DNA of 64,000 nt from Tenrec ecaudatus (GCF_050624435.1 NC_134538.1:127206937-127270936); one strand, 5' to 3'. Positions 25,841 through 38,039 are shown, numbered from the stretch's first letter. Made by a program: numbers and translations. Notes: generated by a model from the sequence alone, not told the origin.

Positions 25841-26654
25841 TGTGTATGGACGTGCGTGACGGGCAAGTAGGTACTTTTTTTTAGAGGAGATGGCCCATAG
25901 TGTTCATCAGATTATCAAGAGCCAAGAAATATGAGAAGTTAATGAGCAGAGTTAACAGATTTAATATTGTAACTAGATTGACCTTTCAATTATGAGAATG
26001 AGTGTATATAACAAAAAGTGAACTCAGTTAAATATTTCACTTAATATTATGTTCTGAGTTGACCATCCAGTGTTCTGATGAATAAATCAAAACCAGTTTC
26101 CTGGCATAATGCAGGTACACTTTTAGCCTTCATTGACTACACTTGGGCAGAAGGAGTAATTGCCCAAGCAGTAAATCTCTTAGTTATAGAGATAATAACA
26201 AAACTTCAACTCTCCTAGATTAATTGTTCTATCTTGACTTCCAACCATGCTGCTTTTTCTAATAGACCCAGGCTTTTTCAAAGACTCCTTCAGAACTTTT
26301 TATTTCTTCATTGAGAAGTTAATAAATGAGACGATTATTGTTGCCTAGTAGCAAAGGTCATCGGTCTTCTTGTCTAACTTCACAAAGGGGAAGAGAGAAA
26401 ATCACCCAGGAATTTTACTATGAAGTGGAGGTGAAAAAGACATCTACTCGCCAATCTTTTTTGTTTTGTTTTTACTAATTCTGGCTCTAGATATGCCTCC
26501 CATAGCACTCTGTATTACTCTGCTGAGTTAGTTCAGTAATTTGGTGAAGGGGTCACACAGAACTCACAGACCATACTCACAATATGGGGCTTATTAGAGA
26601 AGCAATATTAAAGAAGTAATTCAGGATCAGGAGTGACTTAAGACACAGTTCTTT
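25841..26654. other. no feature recognised
   Basis: AT-rich unique-looking sequence without open frames of note or recognisable repeats. Confidence 0.5.
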
Positions 26655-26757
26655 TTAAAAAATCATTTTATTAGGGGCTCATATAACTCTTATCACAACC
26701 CATACATACACCAATTGTATAAGGCACAAGCCCCCAATAAAATGATTTTTTAAAAAC
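26655..26757. mobile_element. two L1 3' ends head to head (inverted)
   Basis: About 75 bp of antisense L1 3' end (atcattttattaggggctca ... ttgtataaggca) is followed at once by about 27 bp of the same end in sense orientation (agcccccaataaaatgattt) and an A-rich tail. Confidence 0.7.
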
Positions 26758-26774
26758 ACACGCATTGGAAGAGT

Positions 26775-26892
26775 TTAAATCAGGGCGATCTGGCCAATTG
26801 TGAGGCTGGCACCGAGCAGGCAGTGTTTTGTCCGGTTGTACATACGATCTGTTCAAGTCCCACCTGACTCAAGGACACCTAACAACAGGCCA
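26775..26892 (+). mobile_element. RTE LINE 3' tail, sense
   Basis: The text gtgaggctggcaccgagcag, gcagtgttttgtccggttgt and ggacacctaacaacagg follows the RTE tail, including the 'cctaacaac' end. Confidence 0.7.
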
Positions 26893-27689
26893 TTCTCAGG
26901 TGCATATGAAGGTGAGAGGGTTGAATGAGAGGGTGGGTGGGAGGTGATGCTGAAACATTTACAGGAAGTACACTTTGTACCATCTAAAAAAAGTCACCTG
27001 GAGCTCCTGACTCTCGTGCCGAGCATACGTCACCTTTTCTTTATTGCTTCTTGTTCATTCATTTTATTATGTGTAGTAGTAGTCTGATAAGACTTCTTAT
27101 AGAAGATTGGAATGAAAGATGGCATTGTATATGCTTAAATATAACAGAATAGCCCTTTGTCCTCATCCTTTCTGGCTTCTTTCCCATTTCTCAAGTCTTC
27201 CTTTAAAAGGTGAGACTTACAATAAAATAATGGGTGTGCAGAGTACACTGAAGTGGAATGGGTGGACTGGTCATTTTGAAGTTACCTCCCACTTAATGGT
27301 CAACATTCTTGAACATTTGGGTGGTAGACTAACTTCATCTTTTGGGGAACTTGAAGAGTTGTCTGTATTTTCTTTCAGCTCATCAAGGTGAAATTTTCTA
27401 GTAAAAAAAAGTCCAACAGATTATTATCCGCATGAATCCCAACATATGTATAATAATAAGACTAAATTAATCCATTTTTATTTCTCTACCAAATCAAATC
27501 ACTCCTTTCCAACCTTTTCCTACTTTTGATGTAACATGTCACACTTCACTTTCTTCCTGGAATTCTCCTCCTTTGTTCTTATTTTTTTCAGTTCCCTTTT
27601 CATCGGTTTCTTTGTAGCTAATTCCTCTTCCTCTTTCTGCCATTACCTCTGGCTTCAAAGGCTTATTTTTGTCCCACTTCTAACTAACT
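26893..27689. other. no feature recognised
   Basis: Unique-looking sequence. The 90-codon frame at 27119-27391 has no recognisable similarity. Confidence 0.5.
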
Positions 27690-27810
27690 AGCTCAGGTGG
27701 CATAGAAGATTATACATTGAGCTGCTACCCACAGAGTCAGCAGTTCAGATTGCCTCCGAAATCCAATGGGGCAGTTCTCCCCCATCCTAGTCTAGGGTCA
27801 CTTCTAACAG
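27690..27810 (+). mobile_element. AfroSINE, sense, shortened
   Basis: Head fragments (gtcagcagttcagattgcct) and tail (atccaatggggcagttctcc ... tagggtcac). Confidence 0.6.
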
Positions 27811-27839
27811 AACCCTCCATCTTCAGAAAACTTTATTCT

Positions 27840-28495
27840 TTCTATGATCATGATTGAAAAGTCAGCAAAAATACTCTTTTCTACTCATTCAAATGCAGAT
27901 TCTGGATCAACAGATGCCTATAGGAATGCCGCTTTTAGGCATCATAGGAGGAAAGAGAATTTGGAAGAGGACGAGGATATGAAATGTATGGCTAACTGCC
28001 TCCACGAGACCAGAAGGACCTATCATTTGATCAGAGACTCAATAGAAGAATCTTGATCAAAAGGGGTAAAGATGCAAAACAGAATTCTGAATTCTCAGAC
28101 AATCCAGACTTTCTGGGTCATGGAGGCTGGATCAACCTGTAACACGGTTGCCCCAAGATAATCTTTAAACTGTAAACCAAAAATATTCCTTGAAATCTTC
28201 TTTAGATGAAAAATAAGTTATCTTAGTTCAGAAAGAATGTTTGCCTTTAACCTTGTGCTCTTGTGAAGAACTAACTACCTGTGGGATCACATCAATAATA
28301 GCAACTTGAAAGGTGAGGAAGAAGACTTAGTGGGCAGTGAGCTCATGATCAGGGGGAAAGAACAATCCAGAAAAGAAGTATGACAACATTTTACAACTGT
28401 AATTCCATGTTGTTAAATTGTACATGTAGAAGTTGTTGACCTGGTGTATGTTTTGCTGTATACACTTTAGCAATAATAAAATTTTAAAAGAAAGC
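27840..28495 (+). mobile_element. possible LINE 3' region
   Basis: It ends cactttagcaataataaaat tttaaaag, like a LINE 3' end, and the text ttgttaaattgtacatgtag resembles old L1 ends. The 70-codon frame at 27844-28056 is not recognised. Confidence 0.35.
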
Positions 28496-29001
28496 TTCTT
28501 TTAAATGGGTGTAGACCTCCTTCAACTTAAAATATCTAAAACTTCAAATTGCACCTTGAAACCATAGTACAACAATCTTCTTATGTCATTCTGTCAAGGC
28601 AGACATTTGAAAAGATCCATTCTAAGGAGAGTGAATAGCAGTCTCTCTGTGTTCTACAGGCAGTTGTTCATTAGCTCAAATTATTTTAAATAAACCAAAT
28701 ATTTGTCAAACCTGTAAGACAACTTTAATCACTGAAAAGACAAAATTAACTTTAACTTAATTATTGAAAATATTTGAAATCTAAAACATCGTTAAAAATA
28801 TTATTTTACCAGTGCTTGGAATGAAGGATGAAATTCACTTCTAAGAATTTCTCTTAGAGATTCAAATTCATAAATAAGTTTTAAAATTCATATAAGAGTT
28901 TACATCGCTGTAATAGTTTGTACTGGCAAACATCAACAGTAGCCACAAAATGTTATAGACACAATCCTAGTAAATACGGTCGAAATACTTGCACCAAAAA
29001 G
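28496..29001. other. AT-rich, no feature recognised
   Basis: No repeat or frame that I can support. Confidence 0.5.
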
Positions 29002-29190
29002 ACCAAACTCACTGCCATTGAGTCAATTCCAACTCATAGCAACCCTATAGGACAGGGTAGAACTGCCCATTTGGATTTCTGAGGCTGTAAATCTTTACAG
29101 AAGTAGAAAGCCTTTTCTTTCTCCTGTGAAGAGTCAGGTGGATTTGAACAGCTGACCTTGAGGTTAGCAGCCCAACGCAGTGGGTAAGGG
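29002..29190 (-). mobile_element. AfroSINE, antisense, near full length
   Basis: Tail ccaaactcactgccattgag tcaattcc; body gaagtagaaagccttttctt; head ctgaccttgaggttagcagc cc. Confidence 0.9.
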
Positions 29191-29854
29191 ATGGCCATAT
29201 TTGCATAAAAGAAACTTTCAAGGAAGGATGCAAAAGAAGTAGTTAGTTATCACTGTAATTTAAGAGAGGGATTAGCAGAGGATTTTAACTTTTCAGTGTA
29301 TGCCATATTATATCGTTCCCTCTTTGAAAATACAGTCTTCATGTTAAAGTTTTTCAAACCCACCTCTTTCTTTCCTGAATGTTCATATGCTAGGTTTCCA
29401 AATGGTGTGTGTGTCACTCTCTTTTCACCCTGGCATGAGGGTATGAAATCAGCCTTGGTTGATTCTTAACTTCCTTGTCAAGCCAGCAAATCCTCTCCTC
29501 CTCTGTAATGTCTCTCAGCTCTATCCTTCCCTCTCCAGGAAGGCCACTGCTGCCCTGGGCTGGATTCCTAACCACTGTCTAGAAGGGAGAACCCCAGCCA
29601 GCCGCTTGCTCCTTACATTCCTATAGGTGCAATGGGAAAAATAGCCTCTACAATGGAAGACTAATTTAGGATTAATTTAAATAAGAAAATGTATTTATTT
29701 TAGGACATTTAATTTGTGCTCAATAAGTGCTATTACCATTAATTTCTCTAGGGTGTTTTCCTATTACTACTGAATCCTCTAATTCAGCTTATATGCTGCT
29801 GTAAGGGAACTTTTTAGAGGAAACTGTTCTTTTCATTGCATCCCTTTGTTAACT
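29191..29854. other. no feature recognised
   Basis: Unique-looking sequence. Confidence 0.5.
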
Positions 29855-30048
29855 GCTCTTGGTGCTATGAAGGAGCACTTATGGGCTGCTAACAGCAAGA
29901 TGGGGAGTTCAAACTCACCAGCTGCTCTGTGGGGGAAAGATGAGGTTGCCTGCATCAGTTAAAGTCTTGGGAAATCCAGGGAGCAGTTCTTCTCTGCCTT
30001 ATGGGTTTGCAATGACCCAGAATCAACTTGATGGCAGTGGGGTTTTGT
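29855..30048 (+). mobile_element. AfroSINE, sense
   Basis: Head aatgggctgctaac-like (atgggctgctaacagcaaga), body tgtgggggaaagatgaggtt, tail aatcaacttgatggcagtgg. Confidence 0.8.
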
Positions 30049-30604
30049 GCTGGGATTATATCCTAGAATTTCAGACTGAAGGAGTGGTATATCTGGTGAT
30101 CAGTTGGGGCTCTTGGAGAATTTCTTCTGGAAGGAGGAAGAGCTGGTGCCAAGGTCGCCGTGAGGTGAAGGTTAACCCTGGAGCAAACTTAAACTCCTTC
30201 CCTCCCATTTCTGAGACTCATTTGTGAACTTACACTGATCTGATTTGGGTAGAGATCGCATGTGTCAACAAACACATAAATCCCCAAATTCTCTACTTGA
30301 TCTTACATTGATTTGCTAGTAAATCCAATTTTACTCTAATGACTCAATTTATTTTCTATCCTTGCCATTTCATGTTCTATTTTTATCTATTTGATACAAA
30401 GGTTACACATTATTTTAAAAAGACACACCAATTGTATAGGATGAAAGTCTTTTTCCAGCATCCCAGTTCTTACTTGGCAACAATCAAAGGTCATTACAAG
30501 TTAAATACAGGGAGCCTATAAAAACTGCTTAGCTATACCAGAACACCTTGAGGGAGTTACTGGATCTGGGTGCTCAGGATCAGAGTTTTGGTCAACTAAT
30601 ACAA

Positions 30605-30797
30605 GGAGCCCTGGTGACGCAGTGCTTACAAGCTGGGCTGCGATCCAAAAGGGCGGTAGTTTGAAACCAACAGTAGGTCTGAGGGAGAAAGACAAGACTT
30701 TCTTCTCAGTCTCAGAAACACACAGGAGCAGTTCCACCCCATCCTGCAGGGTCCGTGTGAATCAGTGTTGACTTGATGCCATTGAGTTTGGAGATTG
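30605..30797 (+). mobile_element. AfroSINE, sense
   Basis: Starts ggagccctggtgacgcagtg and ends cagtgttgacttgatgccat tgag. It lies within the older L1. Confidence 0.85.
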
Positions 30798-31189
30798 GTT
30801 TGGTATAATATAGTCCACAGAGACAATGTTCTCCATCATACTTCGGTGAATAGTGACTGGGGTCTTAAAAGCTAGTGAGCATGCAACTAAGGGAAAACTA
30901 ATGATCTCTCTCCATCAGCAGCAAAGAAGAGTGAAGCAAATAGAAGATATATGGAAGCTATTAGTCCAATGGGCTAATGGATCATGCAAACTTCAGCCTC
31001 CACCACCCTGGGACCACAAGAACTAGATGTTGGGTTCCCGGTTAGTACTACCAATTGCTCAGAAAGAGAGTATTTTAGGAAGTTCTAGATAGAGTGGAAG
31101 AAAAAGGTGGCACAAAACTCAAAATCACACAAAGGAGCAGACTTACTGGTCAGATGGAGACTGGCAGAACCCCAGAGACTAGGGCCCTT

Positions 31190-31643
31190 TGTGGTCATTA
31201 TAAATGTCGTGTCAACCTGAAGATAGACAGTGGAGGGGTGGAATCTAGCCTGTCAGTCAAGCCACAGCCGGATGGTACCTCCTGGTGGGCAAGGCCTTCT
31301 CATAAGGAGGATCCTGGGGACTTCCTCTCTCTGCCTTTACTTTCATGCTGGCGAGCCAAGCTGAGACCTGAGTGAGACCTGGAGAGGTGCCCACCGCCAT
31401 TGGAGTCCCAAGACTTTGTACCCACCAGCCTGTGATCTTGCATCATTGTATGTGGCTTCATGAGTCTGAATAGGGATTTATGACCTAGAATTGAACTTAT
31501 GGACTAGTATTGGACTTTTTGACTTGAGTTGGACTGGGCTGAGATGTTTTCCTTATATCCAACTACTTCTTGATATAAAGCTCTTTCTTCTACATATATG
31601 AGTGCCAATGAATTGGTTTCTCTAGTTCACCCGACCTAACACA
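31190..31643 (+). mobile_element. ERVL (MLT2-like) solo LTR with perfect 5-bp duplication
   Basis: It starts tgtggtcattataaatgtcg tgtcaacc and ends tctctagttcacccgaccta acaca, with TG...CA termini and a gatataaagctctttc segment near the 3' end. Flanks are ccctt on both sides (31185-31189 and 31644-31648). No retroviral genes remain. It is 454 bp long. Confidence 0.85.
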
Positions 31644-32001
31644 CCCTTAGTCTCCTTTCAATCCTGAGACGGAATCCATCCCTGTCGCTCAATTTTCATA
31701 CAAACCATAGGTCAATAGCGTGAACACCAGGGAGGTGTGAGCTCTTTAGAATAAAGGCCCCTCTGAGATCAAAAGAACAGCATTTGCCCAAGGACAAACT
31801 TCAGAAAGGGTAAGAAAGAGGAGGCACGAAACTGGAAGCACAGAGGGAAAGTGGGATAAGTGGTGTTAAATGTAGAGTAAGGGTTACCAACGATGACATG
31901 AAACAAAACACGTGTGAATTATTTCAAGGAAAACTGATTTTTCTCTGTAAACCTGCCCCCAATTTACAATTTAAAAAAGCATTCAAGAATTCAAGATAGA
32001 A

Positions 32002-32401
32002 AAAAAACATAATCATTTTATTGGAGGCTCATACAACTCTTATCACAATCCATGTATCCATCCACTGTGTCAGGCACATTTATACATTTGTTGCCATCAT
32101 CATTCTCAAAATGTTTGCTTTCTACTTGAGCCTTTGGTATCAGCTCTTCATCTTCCCCCTCCCTTCCCACTCCCTCCCTCATGAACTCTTGATAATTTAT
32201 GATTTTGTCATATCTTGTACCATCAACGTCTCCCTTCACCCACTTTTCTGTTGTCCATCCCCCAGGGAGGGGGTTATATTTAGATCCTTGTAATTGGTTC
32301 TCCCTTTCCACCCTACCCTCCCTCCACCTTCCCAGTATAGCCACTCTCAGCACTGGTCCTGAAGGGATCGTCCGCCCTGGATGCCCTGTGGTTCCAGTTC
32401 C
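32002..32401 (-). mobile_element. younger L1 3'UTR copy, antisense, with 11-bp duplication
   Basis: It starts at ataatcattttattggaggc and ends in the cctgtggttccagttc block. The flanks tcaagatagaa at 31991-32001 and 32402-32412 are identical. It is inserted at the end of the older L1. Confidence 0.85.
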
Positions 32402-32749
32402 TCAAGATAGAAGGTTTGATCAATAGACTCAAAGGAGAAAAGAAACACCGGAGGTAAGTGGGAAAGTATTGTTGTGCCGGCTCCAATTCACACAGGCAGT
32501 TTATTCCAAACAAAACATCTTAAACATGTTCAAGGGGTTTTGGCAAATCCCCCCAGGAATAAACCCAACCTGCATCTCAAGTGGGTGTCTTTGGGGCGGG
32601 GTGGGGGGACCCAAAGGGGCAATCTTAATGAAGGGCCCAGGACTCTCATTGGGGCTTATTGGAAAGAAGTTTTTCAGAAAGTTGCCTTGGTGACCTAAAG
32701 GATGGGAAAGGTACTCTGAGTCTATTTTCCCCCATCAGGCCAATGGACC

Positions 32750-32960
32750 ACCTCATTCTTTAGGGGTTGGAGGGGCTGTCCTTTGAGGATTTTGTTGGGA
32801 AACCTTACTCTCTGCAGCTCGTATCTTGCCCCTCCAGGCTCCTTTTTGTTCCCCAAACACAATTTAAAAGGAACACAATTTGAGTTCCTCTAGAGTGTCA
32901 AAAGGGTCACTCTCAGCTGCATGGACTTTGTTCCCTCTCCTGCCACTGATTGCTGGGGCT
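32750..32960 (+). mobile_element. mariner-like transposase remnant
   Basis: The text ggctcctttttgttccccaa acacaatttaaaaggaacac matches the better preserved copy at 40.8 kb, which encodes a mariner-type FLFPRLDHLKGTQ motif. 32413-32749 to the left is unassigned. Confidence 0.45.
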
Positions 32961-32977
32961 CTGCTTTCCTCCGTGTG

Positions 32978-33072
32978 GAGTCCTGATGGCGTTGTGGGCT
33001 GTGATTTGAACCGCTCACCGCCAGGTCAGCAGTTCAAACCCACCAACCAATGCTAGGGAGAAAGATAGGGTA
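32978..33072 (+). mobile_element. AfroSINE head, sense
   Basis: gagtcctgatggcgttgtgg, gccaggtcagcagttcaaac, ctagggagaaagat. Confidence 0.75.
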
Positions 33073-33226
33073 AGAATTGACTAATGACTTTGGTTTGGTT
33101 TTGGTTTTGCCTCTGTGCCATGATGATTTCCCAGTAATCAATCTGCTTTTTGAACCCAAACATGAATGCGCCAACTGTTTCCTTAACATTTCTCTACTCA
33201 TCTTGCCCAAATTCTCCATCATCCCG

Positions 33227-33405
33227 GAACTAAACCCCATGGAGTTGATTCCAACTCTTGGCGACCCCATGTGTTCCAAAGTAGAATCAAAACGCAAAGT
33301 TTCCTTGCTTCTAATCATTAAATGGAAGTAGAACACCAGACTTTTCTCATGTGGTATAGCTGGTGGGTTTAACCACCAACCGTTTGGTAAGCAGCCGAGA
33401 GCAAA
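33227..33405 (-). mobile_element. AfroSINE, antisense
   Basis: Tail ctaaaccccatggagttgat tccaact; head gggtttaaccaccaaccgtt tggtaagcagcc. Confidence 0.75.
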
Positions 33406-33544
33406 TTAATTGTACCCTCAGAGATCCTCCAATTCTCCATGGAAGCTCTTATGTCAATACAATCCTTCTTCTTGGTTATTGGACCTTATTGGTCATAGAC
33501 ATTAAAAGGATAGTATTGTGCTGTAGATAGACCTGTGATTATTT

Positions 33545-33660
33545 GCTTTTCTTGGCTGCTATCAAGTTGGTTTCAACTCCTTGAACCCCGTGCACAACAG
33601 AACAAACACTGCCCACTCCTCCGCCATTCTCATGGCCATTGTTCTGTGTCACCCCAGGGG
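33545..33660 (-). mobile_element. RTE tail, antisense
   Basis: The block cacaacagaacaaacactgc ccactcctc is the complement of the RTE tail. Confidence 0.55.
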
Positions 33661-35044
33661 ATTGGGGGTCGTTTCTGAGAAATAAAGACGTGTAGCATCA
33701 GCCGTTGAGCTACAAACAAATCTCTGGTAGTACAGTACTGTTTCTGAAGAAAATCAGAGTTGACTTACAATCTTTTGATTGGTTAGACTTACAGTGTTTT
33801 GAGTAATGTAGCCCATTGTAAGTTTCAGGACTGCTTGTCCTACCATCGCTATTGATAACCATGGAAGGTGCGTCAAATTCATTGTGAAAAGATTGAACAG
33901 ACGAGCAGTGCCAACCTGGTGCATTCTTCACCTGGCATAAGAATTTTAGAAACACAAAGGTTGGAATACATCAATCAGGAGCACTTAGGCATAAAAGGGA
34001 AAGCAGAATGATTCTCTATGGTGAACAGGGAAGATTTCTCAACAAAAGTCATTAATATTAATTAATGATTGACTCTTTGCAGTGAACTCTGCATTGTGCT
34101 ACTTTCAAAAAGTTGGCAACAGAATTCCTACTGGCTTTTCTCTTTTGTTCCAGGAACATTTTTAAATGTTTCAAGTTGATATCTTTCTGATTCAGACTAA
34201 CCCAGCAGGAAAGCCAGCCAAGAGTAGAGGACAAGCCAGTGTGAATTCTGCATGCCCTTTCAGAGATACACTCTTAACCCCAAATTCATTATCTTCTCCA
34301 TTTAATTCACATGATTTATTAACTCCTAACTTCACCGTTGACTTCTTTGAACATTCGCAGAACTCTTAAATCGCTAAAGCTGTTTTGATCCTGTTAGTTT
34401 GTCCTTTCAGCTCTACAAAGGAACTTTGCCGTGAACAAGGCTTTGGTTAGTAAGTGCTGTCTGAGATTTTTGTGGCTGTAACAGAGATGTCATAACTGGA
34501 CGGCTTTAACAAACAGCAATGTCCTTCCTCACAGTGTTAGAGGCTAGACGTCCACCTGCAGAGCCCTGGGCTCCAGGAGACGGTTTTCCCCTCTCTCGGC
34601 TCTGGAGGAAAGTTCTTTAAGTGTGCAAAGGGGTCAAAAGTCCATTGCTTGTATAGTTCAACCAATGCAGCAAAATAGCTGTGGTAGTTTTAGGACACAA
34701 AAGCACTTACCACACTAGGTAAGGGACAGAGAGCTCAAGAGTGTTGCTGTCTCCTCAGACCTTCAAATAAAAGTACCAACTTGTACTCCATTTGAATCGG
34801 CTTCACATCTGGGTCTGCCTTTGTACCAATCACTATGGCGGTGAGGGAGATCATATGACCTTATGGGTTTGGGAATCTACTCCTGGAGCTGAGGGTGAAC
34901 TTCGTCCCATTTAAGTGGTTATACAGTGACAAAGGAATGTGCACATCTCGGGAGACGCCAATAACGCCTATGACAGCTACCACCCAAAAGAGTAATAACA
35001 ATAAAAGCAAACATGTAGCATGTTGGCAAGCTTTGTTCTAAGCT
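33661..35044. other. mostly unassigned; one MLT1-like patch
   Basis: About 34450-34620 (aactggacggctttaacaaa cagc, agtgttagaggctagacgtc) resembles an antisense MLT1 LTR. The rest is unique-looking. Confidence 0.4.
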
Positions 35045-35520
35045 GTGTTAGACAGGGTTCTCTAGAGAGACAAAACCAGGTTGCTAGTAATTTTCTATAT
35101 ATATTTATAAAGATAGATATATAACACAAGAAATGAACTGTTACATTATATACAGATAGAGAGATATATAATACAAGAAATGAACAGTTAAATTATAAAG
35201 CAGTACAAATGGCTCAGTGCAACTCACTCCCCTGAGAGAGTTGTGAGACACTAGCAGTCCTTTAAGGCTTGAGAGCCGCCTGTTGCAAGTCCCCTTTCGT
35301 AGAGAGAGCTGGGCTATATATACCCAGGCAGCAAACAGCAAGGCAGGTCACCAACTGTCCCCAACTGTCGGTCCCCAGCTCCAGAGATGAACATTCCAAT
35401 CGTGTGGGCTTAAAGGGACCTCAATTTACAGTGACACAGTCCACAGGCCAGGCGTCCCACAGGTAGTGTACCCTGTAAATTGAGGCACAGAAGAAGCAAG
35501 GCAACCGCACGCTGGTCCGA
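35045..35520 (-). mobile_element. MLT2/ERVL-type LTR, antisense, with a local tandem duplication
   Basis: It begins tgtgttagacagggttctct agagagac, the standard antisense start of MLT2-type LTRs. A segment of about 45 bp near 35111-35153 is repeated at 35154-35202 (gatatataacacaagaaatg versus gatatataatacaagaaatg). The right end is approximate. Confidence 0.6.
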
Positions 35521-35739
35521 TGATTAAAGAGTGAGAGACAAGAAAGGCGAGGCTCACTGAGCCATTTATCTCTCCGACCTTCAATTAATCCCATTTGTGT
35601 TTATCGGCCAGGCTGGCACAATAAACTATCGCATAAGCATTCCAGTCTCAAAGCCACCCAATTTGATATTATTATTTGCTAAAAAGTAGGAAAGGTATGC
35701 ACCAGAGCTGCATCCTTTCGTCTCCATACTTATCCCGTC

Positions 35740-36484
35740 GGCATGCTGAGCAGGTAGCCAGAGAAGCCGGGCTGCACAAGAGAGAACGAGAGAGGTAGGA
35801 TTGGAGGAAGACTTATGAACAACCTTCAATATGCAGATGATCCCACCTTTCTGGTTGAAAGCAAAGAGGACTTGAATCACTTGCTTATGAAGGTCCAGGA
35901 TTGCAGCCTTTAATATGGATTACAATTCAATGTATAGAAAACTAAAATCCTCGCAACCTCATGATAAATGGAGGGAAGATGGACATTCTCAAGGATTTCA
36001 TCTTGCTTAGATACACAATCAATGCTCACGGAAGCAGCAGTCAACAGATCAGACAACACATTGCATTGGGTAAATCTACTCCACCAGGCCTCTTTACAGT
36101 GCTGAAAAGCAAGGATGTCACACTGAAGACTGAGATGTGCCTTACCCAAGTCATTGTATTTTCAGTCACCTCGTATGAATGTGAAAGTTGGATAACTAAC
36201 AAGGAAGACGAAAGATGAATTGATACAATTTAATTACTGTGCTGGTAGAGAAAGTTTAAAGTATTGTGGACTGCCAAACAAACAAACAAACAAATCTCTC
36301 TTGAAATAAGTACAGCCAGAAGGCTCCTTAGCAGCAAGGATGGCCAGACTTAGTCTCCTGTTCTTTGAACATGCTATGAGGAGAGAACAGTCCCTGAAAA
36401 AAGGACTTGGTAAAGTAGAGGGACAGCAAAAAAAAGAAGTCCTGAGACAAGATGAATTGACACAGTGGCTGCAACAATAGGCTC
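35740..36484 (+). mobile_element. RTE LINE reverse transcriptase C-terminal part, sense, broken
   Basis: The RT catalytic motif is visible as QYADD (caatatgcagatgat, 35829-35843). The frame at 35961-36218 continues INGGKMDILKDFILLRY and YECESWITNKED, which match the RTE/BovB region after the active site (YGCESW). Stops and frameshifts show that it is dead. It is followed by the RTE 3' text, cut off by an LTR at 36485. Confidence 0.9.
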
Positions 36485-36991
36485 TGTGGTAGTTACATAA
36501 TCTATTATCAATTTGAGAGTATTTAGAATGAAGGGGTGGAGTTTAGCCTATCAATCAGGTCACAGCTAGATGACCTCATTTGGAGGGGTTAACGAGGTAA
36601 ATAGCTCGCTGGAGATGGGACACACCCACACTCCCTGCTTGGCATGCTTGCTGACAAGAAACATGGAGCTACGCTAGTGCCCTGAGCTGGAGGAGCCACG
36701 CAGAGACCCCTGCTAGCACTGAGATACTTACACCGCCACTGGATCCACAAGAATTCCCACCCACTAACCTGTGATCTTCCTGCATTCCGTGTCATTGCAT
36801 GTGTTTCATGAGTCTGAGGAGGACATTATAGATTGGTATTAGAGATAGGGGCTAATATCCGACGTACGGACTTGATCTGAACTGGGCTGGGATGTTTTCT
36901 CAATATTTAATTGCTCTTGTATACAAAGCTTTCTAATACACATATGAGTGTCTCTATGAATTTGTTTCTCTAGTCTACCCAGACTAACACA
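36485..36991 (+). mobile_element. ERVL (MLT2-like) solo LTR, sense
   Basis: It starts tgtggtagttacataatcta and ends tctctagtctacccagacta acaca. It parallels the copy at 31.2 kb in layout. No matching 5-bp flank was found (ggctc versus gatag). Confidence 0.75.
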
Positions 36992-38039
36992 GATAGTCTC
37001 TTTACATGCCATTTCTTTAGAGACAATGATCCCTCTGCCACCCTCCTCTTGTGGTGCTGGGATAAGAGGAGAGGAGGTGGAGAGCTGGAAGGTCCTCCTT
37101 CTGAGGCACTACTCGAACACATTCTGTCTCTAGCTGATGTGGGGGTCTGGTCTTCTCTCTTGGTCCGGTTAGGTCTGTTTTCTCTTCCCTAACACCTCAA
37201 CCCAATTTTGACCTTCACTAGTTTTAAAGATGTCTCAGTCATAGTCTTACTTTCATAAAAGGTTTTTTAGTAATTTCCCCAGTCAGACTCTGAACTCATG
37301 TCTCTATTGTACTGCCCACATCTCTCAACTGAGCATGGTTTAGCAGAACTAAAGCCTGGCCCTCTTCTTGCCTAGCCATGCTTCCTTCGGAATAAACTTC
37401 AGCCCAGCTGCCTGCACGGCGGTGCCTCCTAGAGCACTCTGCAGAGCGTGGAGCAGAAGCCCACAGGTTTAAGCCTTGCCTTTACCTTATCAAGGTAAAG
37501 TAGTACCCTTCTCAAGGACACTGGTACAGAGAAGGATGATTGGGACACAACTCTCTCCCTGCCTCTTTCACGATGTTTTCTGTCCACAAACCACTGAGAT
37601 AAGACTCGATGTTAGAATCCCCGGGACTGAAGATGGTGCTCAGTGGCTAACCAAAAGGGTGAAGATTTCTTTCACCCAGGATCACCTGCAAAGAAAAGCC
37701 TGGTGATTTACTCCCCCCCTCCAAAACAAAAACAACCCAGCTATTGGAGGCTGTATTTTGGTACACATGGGGTCACCAGGAACCAGAACTGAATGAATCG
37801 TACCTGGTGGTTTTTTCCTGTGTTGCCTGGACTTCACCTATAACAAGGTCTCTCATCACGTCCTCCCGGTCTGGCTCTTGATATGGTAATGGTGCTAACA
37901 GAACTTAGAAAGGTCCTTTTTTCTGGCTTTTAAAATATTGTCAATGCTCTTTTCTTTCTTACTCTTTATTTTTATCTTTATAGCATTATCATAATCGTTT
38001 TCATCTTTCTGTTCCATTTTGGTTTTGGCTAAGTTTCCC
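36992..38039. other. no feature recognised
   Basis: Unique-looking sequence; the short frames are not recognised. Confidence 0.5.

Larger units (their letters stand above)
30540..31990 (+). mobile_element. older L1 3'UTR, sense, with nested SINE and LTR
   Basis: Segments 30540-30600, 30798-31189 and 31649-31990 form one L1 3' region parallel to that at 24.3-25.8 kb. It is split by an AfroSINE and by an ERVL-type solo LTR. Confidence 0.7.
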
